DNA from: Parelaphostrongylus tenuis
Taxonomy: Eukaryota > Nematoda > Chromadorea > Rhabditida > Metastrongylidae
Direction of reading: 5' to 3'
Length of the DNA: 64,000 bases
NCBI GenBank assembly: GCA_019055375.1
Contig: JAHQIW010000650.1
Location: forward strand, 1 to 64,000
Both the position numbers and the translations under genes were made by a program. The notes under the pieces were generated by a model that was given only the letters and a program-made list of their open reading frames with translations, was not told where the DNA came from and searched no databases. Below, one piece after another: positions 55,660-64,000 of this stretch. Within the stretch, counting starts at the first letter, position 1; each line of letters begins with the position of its first letter.

Positions 55660-56080
55660 GAATTTTGGAGTTACAAAATGATAAGATAATTGCTTATTAC
55701 ACTATTATTTGTATCAGTAAATAAGGGATAATTGCTTCCGGTATAGAAAATGAACTGGGAGTTTCAGTGATGATTGGAGTAATTTAGTTCCAGTAGCAAA
55801 CGTGCCAGTATCCTTGGACCTTGCTTACTTGCAAGTGCTTGTGTGTTATCGCAGAGTGTTCTGCGAATGTGCGATGAGAACTGGGTTTTTGCTATTACAC
55901 AAGTGTTGTATTGGGTGTAAATATGACTTCGCACTTTTTTTGCAGTAATATTAGTAAAAATAAAGATACATAAATTTTATTTGTTCGACAGTGCTCTTGA
56001 AACGCTAATTATTCATACGCTTTCCGTATACGTAATATTTTATATGGTCGTTTTTATCGGGCTTCGAAGAGAGCGACTTT
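55660..56080. other. Stretch without a recognisable gene
   Basis: Short AT-rich spacer with no open frame of note. Confidence 0.45.
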
Positions 56081-56084
56081 TGTG

Positions 56085-56340
56085 CCCAGAAAACGTCACT
56101 TTTTGAGTTGCCTAATTTGCAATTTGAATTTGGTAACTTCAAGTTTTAATCTGACGGTGAGATGTCCGGAGAGTAAGGCGGGCAGGGTGAAACTTCTTGG
56201 ACCCCCACCTCAATACTTTTATGACGTTTTCGAGAGGTTTTGCAACATGAAGTCGAACGTTATCATGGAGAAAAATTACAAAGTTTGCACCGTTTTGGTT
56301 TTTGATATGATTTTTGCGATGAAATTGCATGATCTCAATA
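56085..56340 (-). pseudogene. Mariner transposase C-terminal relic
   Basis: On the minus strand FLHDNVRLHVAKPLENVIK (56273-56217) matches the HDNARPHVA catalytic block of mariner transposases, followed after a frame change by HPAYSPDISPSD, the next conserved block. It has stops and shifts, and only a fragment is left. Confidence 0.65.
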
Positions 56341-56469
56341 TCGTTCTATCACCACGTTCTCGTGAACATTTTGGGATCATTTCCTTTAGTCAAACGTCAC
56401 TTCGACCCTTCGTAAAAAACGTATTTTTTAACCCTTTTGATGCGCAAACCATCGTTCGATAGCACATAT

Positions 56470-57660
56470 CAAAACAATTTGAGTGGTCTTACTCATCTTC
56501 AAAAAAGCCACTTGATTCCTCTGAGAGGTCAAAAATAAATTTTTGTTTCTCACTGAAAGAGTTCTCGCTGACCAGAGCTTTTCCTTCGGGATTTCATTAA
56601 TCTTTCGATCGATCAAATCCTAGGAATTCCAACGATTTATTTGGTTTTCATGACGGACCTGGTATTACGCTGTAACAACCAAAAGAAAATTGAGTTTCGC
56701 AAAAAATGGATCACTTGAACTATCCTCACTTCATTTTGATCCATTAGGAAAGAAGGATTTTTTTGATTGTTTCAAATGTTTAAATGATCAATCGATAGTT
56801 CAAATCAAAAGAAATTGAATGGTGTATTATACTTTCAAAAAAGGCCTTGTTATTGCATTGAGCAAAAATAATAATTTGTTCCTCATTCAAAGTTTTCTCG
56901 CTGATCAGGGCTCATCTTATATATTTTCCGGATCCAAAAGATAGATCAAGTTTCAAGGATTCCACTAATTTTTTGGTTTCTATAACGGACTTCTAGCGCA
57001 TCATAACACCCAAAAATGATTGGGTTTCGCACTTAGTGCTTTTTTTGCAGTTTTGAGAAGCCAAATCTTCTTTTCGCTGTTCAGCTTAATATGAGGTCGA
57101 TATTCGAAATCCAAGAGATCGTTGGAATCTCTAGATCTAGTACATCGATTGATTAGTGAAACTTCAAAAGGAAAGCTTTAATCAGTGAGGAATCTTTTAA
57201 CGAGAAACAAACTATTGTTTTTGCTCTTTCAGCGCAATACCGAGGCCTTTTTGGAGAAAAAATACATCACTAAAATTCCTATGATTTGAACTATCGAAAA
57301 ATTGCTCGAACATTGAAAACGACTAAAAAATACATTTTTTCCATGGCACCAAGCGAGGAGCGGATAAAAAAAGTGATGCAGTTTTGCGAAACCCAATCTT
57401 CCTTTGGCTGTTACAACGTAAATCGTGGTCTTTTTTCAAAATAATAAAACAAGGGAATCCTCAAGATTAGTTCTATCGACTAATCCCTAAAATTTCGCAG
57501 AAAAAGCTTGGTCAGCGAGAAATCTATCAATGAGAAACTAAATTTCATTTTTGCTCTCTCAGCAGAATAAGAAAGCTTTTTTGAAGATTTGATAAACCAT
57601 TCAAATTGTTTTGATTCAGGCTATCGAACGATTACTCAGTCGCTGAAAACAAGCTCAAAA
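56470..57660. repeat. Four-unit inverted-repeat array
   Basis: Two related units of about 245 bp in plus orientation (about 56473-56717 and 56806-57050) are followed by two in minus orientation (about 57055-57300 and 57380-57640). Shared blocks: TTCTCGCTGACCAGAGCTT, a GATCAA..TTCCAA block, TTTTGGTTT and AACA.CCAAAAGAAAATTG.GTTTCGC. The whole array could fold into a long hairpin. No gene is present. Confidence 0.7.
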
Positions 57661-57669
57661 TAAGGTTTT

Positions 57670-60570
57670 TACCAGGGGTCGAAGTGGCCCTTGGCGCTGT
57701 ACTTATTTTGGATTGGAGGCCGCTGCGAGCTTCATTAATCTTGTAGGCCGCTTTACTAGCATTTTTCTCTACGCGCCATTCATGCATGAGTAGCAAGCGA
57801 ATTTGTCCTAACCAAAGCTCTGTCTTAAAGTATCAAGTTGCCTCTACCAAAATGTTGCAAGAAAATCCGCATTTGAACGGTATCAAAATCAAGAAATTTC
57901 ATTTCTTTGCTTAATAAATCTGCCAAGTAATGTTCGTGCATGCAGCGTTTTTTCCGCGCCTACAAAAGTTGTCGTCTTCAGAGTGTTGCAAACACCATTA
58001 TATAAACTGTTTGCATATAACATTTATGCAAATAAATAACTTTATGAGGCTCTTCTAAGGAAACGAAGGAAATCGCATCCAATCATTACTATTACTACAG
58101 CAAAAAAAGCGGAGGAGTCATACTTGCACACCTGATATTGTTCGTCCATAAACGAACTTATAATACAGTATAATTACAATAGTGCCAAAATTGTAAAAAC
58201 ATATAATTACAACATATAGCGCGATGATCTTAGCACATGATGTAATAGATGTGAGCCTAAGTATAGGACACTCCGAACACCAGATCTCTAGATGAATGAG
58301 AGTAGCTATACAGTCTCTACATAGAGCAATGACTATACACATACGCAATAGACAACAGTATGAGCTACAGTAAGCGATGAGCGGGACAATTCTGAGCTAA
58401 AAAAGGCGAAAATTGTGACCGAGCTCCAAGTGGAGTCTGAAGATAGTATCTCAGTGAGCGTAACTCTTTTCCAAGACTCCTCTTTTGCGTTAATCTGTGA
58501 ACAGTTTACTAACGCTGCTTTGGACTGCTACTATGAGAAACACTTCTTTTCTAAGAATCTTGATTTACGCTGTACCCGCACAACAACGACCAGCTGGTGT
58601 GGGGAACTTGGATCGGACAATATGACTCACTGCCTAGCCAGTGACTCAATTTGATGCTAAGTAGGTAAACTGATAATCATAAGTGTGTGAGAAAGGAAAA
58701 TAGTAATTATTTATGGAAATAACTACTGCATTTTAAATATGTGTGAATTATGGATAAATGTAAATAAGGAAGCATAAAATTTTTGAATCACCTTCAGAAA
58801 TACTACCTTCTCGAGAGCATCTGGTATTCCCTTTAAGATGAGGCATTCCACGAAAAGCATCCACGTTGTTTCCACGTTGGACGACTGAATAATGTTCGCA
58901 GTTGAGTACAATCGATAAGAGGATATATATTGAGTTGCAACCGTAATACAATAGAGCCAACTCTCTTTTTATTTTCCTTATCCCTTATCTTTTTTTTCTG
59001 CTACACTGCAATTGAATCGTCTCTCCAAAAAATAAGAACAGCACTGAAATTGTGAAAGCTTATGCTATCGAGTGATTAGTAATAATTTGAGGAAAGAATT
59101 CTGCCCTGCGAGAAATATAGGTGTTGCTGTACAAATGTTTTCTTCCTGGTGGAACGCTATATGAATATTTTTTCGAAAACGGTCATCTAGCCAGACATTT
59201 AAACTTTCAGATGACTAATAAAAGTGCGATGAGAAGCATTCGTCCAGCGAAAGATGTCGTCTCTTCTTGAATCCCGGATAACAAAAAAAGAGTAGCCGAC
59301 CCTTTTTTCCCACACGCATTTAGTTTCTCGTTCGGCGCTTCCTCTTTGATATTCTCAGGATTGACTCAAATAATAGCGCCGCGGCTGTGTTATTATCTCT
59401 TGTAGCTGCATTTCGCATACTATACGGTCTACTATACGGTCCCACTTATCAGTTTGAAGTGATCAGTAGAATTTCGTTGCACCTCAAAGGCGAATTGGGT
59501 GAGGTTAATTACACTCTTGCCTATGAAAACGTCGAGGCTGCATTACCAATGGCGCCGGTATACTTATTGTGTTAGAAATTTTGATCACACTCGACTAAGC
59601 TGTGACTGCATAGTCATCGGGCTTGGTGAAGTTTTGGGAGCAGCTGAAATTCTCACTGGAATTTCTTCGCTTCAAAAGAGAGTATGTTAAGAGATATAAA
59701 ATCAGGTCTATAGTCGCATTGTTACATGCCGAATTCGCATCTTTTCCCTAACGTGTGCAGATTGTTTAGCCTGCCTTGGGAAAGCTTCCACCAGCCCACA
59801 AGGGCAGAAAAAGGGTTTGATGAAGAGTTTAAAGCGCTCTTGCGCAGCTATCGTTTGTAAGTAAAAAAAACGGTCTAACTAGTTATGAACAGTGGTCGTA
59901 AACCTGACAAAATTTTCACGTGGCAATCAAACCAGCACTCAAATCCGAATAAATTCGTGGAATCTTGAGAGTAAAACAGTCATACAATAAAAGTGCTTCT
60001 TGCATTCTAATGATATATATCTAATGATATATGAACTCGGACCACATAACTGGGTAAATAATAAAGGAGAAACATTAATGTTGTTCTAAGGTCTTGTAAA
60101 TAAAATCAACATATTTATTGCCCACAATCACCAGGTTGCTCTCAGACATTTTTTTCACTAACCTACAAAAACTTTACTTTATCTTGCCGCATTTAGCAGT
60201 GTCTTTATGTTGTTGTTTACCAGTATTTCTCACTTTAGATAACCTATATCGCAGAAAGCTTGGTAGGAGCAACGGCCCTGAGAATGTAGTGGCAACTCCT
60301 GCTTGGGTTGAAAGTTCTGCATTTGCTCAACATTATTGGATCTCCACTTGTCCATTTGCATGTGAATTTCTAGCGCTCACTTTCCTGCAACCCATTTCCT
60401 GAAGTCTGAAAATTGATACCCGATTTAGCTTGCTAGACGAAAGAAACTGTTAAACTGTTAAAATAAAAAGTTCATAAAGTTATAGGCCATCCGTGAAGTC
60501 AATCATATCGGCTACACTTTTTAGGGCTTACGAGGCTCGGCACGAATGATAAAGGATGGATTGAAAGTGC
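57670..60570. other. Stretch without a recognisable gene
   Basis: The 79-codon frame at 58415-58654 is Cys-containing and not obviously repeat-derived (LICEQFTNAALDCYYEK), and could be an exon of an unrecognised gene. The frame at 59387-59575 starts with a hydrophobic segment. Neither has a paralog in the window to test it. A dispersed repeat block ATGCTATCGAGTGATTAGTA occurs at 59062. Confidence 0.4.
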
Positions 60571-60577
60571 ATCTATG

Positions 60578-61140
60578 CTTCGATCGTTTTTATAGACCTC
60601 GCTCAAAGCAATATATAATCTGATAACATATCTTGAGCCTGTCGAAAGGTATAATTCATTTTATCTTCCATGAGTGATCGACTGCTGCTCACTGCTATGT
60701 TGGGAGATTTCATTACCTGACATGAGGTAATTTGTTGATCCGACGTCAATTCCTTAACATGTTGGGATCTCTCCTCCTGTAAGGGGATTGGTTGAACCGA
60801 AAGGAGCACTAACGATGAAGGTGAAATGCCGAAACAAGTCTGTAGAACCGTACAGGTGCCATAGCAGACTTCATGATAGGCTCAAAATATGTTATCAGAC
60901 GCCGAGGTGATTACTTCACCGTACGTGGAGTGTAATAAGTCCGTCTTTGATTTCTCAATGTAGGGGTAGATCCCCGAGGAACTGACTGAACAAGACACCG
61001 TGCAAGTGACAAAGCGGGAGAGCCGAGACACGTATCTTGTACCGTATAAGTGCCCATAATAGACCTGATAAAAAGCGTAAAATACATTGCCAAATTAGAT
61101 TGTTCCTGAGTGAGATCTCAAAATAGTCGATTGCATTGTT
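60578..61140 (+). mobile_element. Composite hammerhead inverted-repeat element, decayed
   Basis: The left arm (60578-60642) contains TATAGACCTCGCTCAAAGCA and ATCTGATAACATATC, nearly the arm of the 4.8-kb element. The internal part follows, then a decayed hammerhead (60800-60861; GAAA at 60831-60834, core CTAACGATGA), then a partial right arm (60871-60899, TGATAGGCTCAAAATATGTT). A second decayed ribozyme (about 60990-61052, GGGAGAGCCGAGACACGTAT) and another arm end (61095-61140, GAGTGAGATCTC ... TCGATTGCATTG) follow, so two copies are nested or joined. Both ribozymes should be inactive. Confidence 0.6.
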
Positions 61141-61144
61141 TGTT

Positions 61145-61965
61145 ATCAGATATATGATAGAAAGCACATTGTCATTTTATTTTTCTATCTTTCACGACAT
61201 CATATTGAGACATATTGACGCCGTCGCGTTGATTTTGAGTAGGTAGAGCCAATTGATAGGTGAATGCGAGATAGAAGATATGATTATTATGCCGAAGTAT
61301 GGCTTTAAATGACGCAATATCTCTCTGTTTTTATTCGTTGCTAGTCTGATAGTTGCTTTTTTGTTGATAGTGACATTGGTAAATCATGCTTCCAAGAAAC
61401 AGTGAATTCGATTTTTATTTGATCCATTATATCCACCTTCCATTATCACTGGCTCATTCCAGTCAATGTACCCACTTTATCATAGCCTCTTATTAGCATC
61501 TGAATTCGCTATCAAGCCTTCTTCGCTATGTTCCCAACCGTTTGTTGTTGACTGTTACCTTGTGGATCACGCCCATTACCGGAATGGTGAACACGATTGA
61601 CGTTGTGTGTCAATTGAATCTTGATAGCTTTCACATCTGCGCTATGTGGACTCATCAGAAATTTCTAGAAATCACTCAGATAAGAGCCCATGCTTCAGAT
61701 TCCCAATGACTGTCTGAAACAGGTAAGCGGCCCAAATTTGTTGAAGATTTGTTGAATAACTGCTTTCTTTTAAAAAGAACCCAGGGCGTCCTAAGCCGTT
61801 TTCTGTGACTTCAAGAAGCTCTTCCATGAGTAGTGGGTTGTAAAAAAAGTTCTATCGTACCGCCTAAGAAAATGACTTTTACACATGTTTTTTGGTGATT
61901 TCAAACTTATCAGAAAGCTGGTTTTTTTGCTCATTGAAATATATCATTATTCTACACAGCTTTCA
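61145..61965. other. Stretch without a recognisable gene
   Basis: Short AT-rich spacer; no supported feature. Confidence 0.45.
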
Positions 61966-61969
61966 GAAT

Positions 61970-62560
61970 GGAATTGTCCAAGGAAAAAGTTTTTCTGCTG
62001 CTTCATTTCCGCTACAAATGGGGTGTCAACGCTTCTGAGGCTCATCGACAAATTTCAAGGCGTATGGTGACGAAATTTGCGATGTTCGTGCAGCTCAGCG
62101 TTGGTTGAAGATATATTGTGAAGTGACCGACTGACCGACAAGCAAAAAGAGGACGTCCCCGAGAAGTCGATCGCCAAGCAGTCGTCAGTTGAATTGGAAT
62201 GTTGTTACGGAATTGAATGGAATCGATGAGTTGTTGGATGGTGGACTGACAGTTTGACTGTGATCCAATGATGATTTGGCACATTCACTAGGAGACCGGC
62301 AAACAGTGCTCAAAGTCTAAAGGCTAAGAGCCACACGAATTAACAACGGGTCAACGGAAATACGATAATGCTTCTATTCGATTGCTTGAGCGCTATAGTC
62401 CTGATCAACTGGACTTGAAACACATTGTAACTTTTGAGAAAAAATTGGTCCCTTTCGACAATGTGCTTCGACGCAATGTATTCCGATCAACTGGCTAAAT
62501 AGCTTCTCCGACTTTGGTCATGGTTTTCAAAAAGGGAAGTGCATGTCAGCTGTCCTTCGA
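61970..62560 (+). pseudogene. Mariner transposase relic
   Basis: Plus-strand pieces in changing frames: MELSKEKVFLLLHFRYKWGV and NASEAHRQI (N-terminal helix-turn-helix), RGRPREVDRQAV-like sequence near 62145-62185, and LDLKHIVTFEKKLVPFDN near 62410, where the catalytic DEKW has become FEKK. It belongs to the same subfamily as the insert at 47082 but is older and inactive. I could not find its termini. Confidence 0.7.
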
Positions 62561-62569
62561 CTCTTACGG

Positions 62570-64000
62570 CAGCCGATCACTGAAAGTTCAAATTTTTTTC
62601 CTTGCATTTTGAAATTATGGCACAACTTTTCCTAAAAGCTATTGGATTGCTGTTTGCAGTGGACACTCTGCGTGCACGGAATACGTAACCTCCATCTACC
62701 GTTTTTTCTTCGCACCATGACTCTCGTTAGAGAAATCTGTGTTTGGTTTAATTCCTTGGTACTGATCAAAAAGCTAGAATTCCAATTTGGGAATGATGAC
62801 GTTCAAGCTAATAGGCCGTCGCTATAGGGACAATATTGTAATCACTGGTTCGCAACGTCGGAATAAAGCAACGACACAAGACGAGTGGTATGAATTACAA
62901 ACAATCATGTGCAACGCTCTGAATTCAACTCTCTGTGGCTGATACTTCCTGATGTTTTCCTGAAACTAACGGCTTTCTAATCTCTCAACCTTGAGTTACA
63001 CGTGTTCAATGAACAACCTAAAGCGTGTGCTAAGAAGGCACCGCGCAATGCGTAGATGTTTTCTTGCAGGTTTTATCATGTCATTTATTTGCAGTTGCAT
63101 GACTGAATGCCACAAAATGGTGTCATGAGAGCTGAACAATCAGCAAAAGTTTTTTGCTGCACTATTTGTGCTGAATATAGGAGCCAACACGAAGAAATTT
63201 GAGAGAGAAAAGGTGCAAAGCTTACTGGTCATCTCTTTGGTTCATGAGTCATCTCAGTGCTCTTTCATACTCTAGAAACGAATGATGATACTTAAGCACG
63301 ACAGAAATACTGGCCATCACTGAGATAGCGCTCGGACGATGTTTTCGGAAATATAAGTGGCGCACACACAATCTGTCTGAGATTTGGAACTCAGACATCA
63401 TTTTTCAAGACTCGGGCCGCTACACATCAATAGCGAGATAGATGGACCGGTCATCTAATGAGAAGAACAGACAACATTCGGTGAAAAACTGCAGAGTGCA
63501 TCCAATGAAGATACAAGCTTTCCTGGGATTGCTACCTACATGATGTCGGAGCCTGTTTGTATTGAAAAAAGTTATGTACTGGCAGCAGTCGATTCTTGCA
63601 GATCGTATGAGACTCGCACCAGTGCAATGCTTGAGAAGCAAACTCCAGCCGTGGAAGAAGAGTTTGTGACAAAGAAAAGAATGGGAAAAGTGTGCGACTT
63701 CGCATTACCCATGAAGACAAATAATCTAGGTTTTGGTAAATAAATAGCTATATGTACATTTAGTGATACCCTTTCATTGTTAATGACGTGTCAATACTTT
63801 TATGTGAAAAGCATTTTGAGTGAGTAGTAACTCAGCTTCGAAGTTTGGGCTGTCTCACAAGCACGCAACACGGGAATATGTTAAGGCTGTCCAATTTCAC
63901 TAAAAGTTATGCCTTCATGCGTGCTGAGTGGCTAATGAAAAAATAGAGATAATCAGAAGTATTGCTAGAGGCATGTCAAAATAGAATGCAGTGTTCAATA
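62570..64000. other. Stretch without a recognisable gene
   Basis: The frame at 63540-63743 (hydrophilic, ending MKTNNLGFGK, with AATAAA directly after the stop) is the only one that might be a terminal exon. I do not recognise it and there is no clear acceptor upstream. Confidence 0.4.

Noticed and set aside
57960..58010. Possible minus-strand hammerhead (CTCTGAAGACGACAACTTTT)
   Set aside because: Stem II and the GAAA element are not in register and no stem I partner is visible; only the first few bases match.
1..64000. CRISPR arrays, operons, rRNA genes or prokaryotic promoters
   Set aside because: No regularly spaced direct repeats, no gene strings with short spacing and no rRNA-like sequence were seen; the window is eukaryotic.

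Overview
This is eukaryotic nuclear DNA, most likely from a strongylid (hookworm-type) nematode. It is AT-rich with short two-exon genes and introns of about 58 to 61 bp. It carries mariner and RTE-type transposon relics and tRNA-derived SINEs, and has no operon or prokaryotic signals. The species call is inference, mainly from the RTE reverse transcriptase.

The only protein-coding content I can support is one gene family. There are eight members on the + strand, each encoding a small secreted protein: a signal peptide, repeats built on GGYNPYGGFG, then a phase-1 intron, then a short second exon ending in a hydrophobic tail like GAAAGGLLAALLGKK. All members share a proximal promoter with a CCGCC-TATA core about 50 to 60 bp before the ATG. 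Four members look intact (17745, 31104, 46274, 51987). One has a late stop that removes its tail (9079). Three are broken (11845, 16670, 43320).

Layout: positions 1-16740 (copy A) and 35879-52057 (copy B) are a direct segmental duplication of about 16 kb, separated by about 19 kb. Copy B has gained a 759-bp mariner deletion derivative, a 184-bp hammerhead-bearing insert with 13-bp target-site duplications and an expanded TA tract. Copy A has about 960 bp that B lacks. The spacer 16741-35878 holds two further family genes (17745 and 31104), a mariner relic, SINEs and an RTE relic. The right end (52.6-64 kb) holds repeats only: an inverted-repeat array, mariner relics and a composite hammerhead element.

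The most interesting signal is a set of sequences that fold as type I hammerhead ribozymes. They show a CUGANGA core, a short stem II, GAAA, a short or palindromic stem III, an NUH cleavage site and a complementary stem I. At least three occurrences (near 4.6-5.3 kb, 27.8-28.2 kb and 60.6 kb, plus the B copy of the first) sit in elements bounded by 65-100 bp inverted repeats. That suggests a non-autonomous inverted-repeat element family that carries hammerhead ribozymes. A second, minimal hammerhead type (17170, 45081) resembles those described for Penelope-like or retrozyme retroelements.

Limits: weakly conserved multi-exon nematode genes could be hidden in the gene-free stretches. Almost all other open frames are under 100 codons, and those that can be compared between copies A and B are mostly not conserved.
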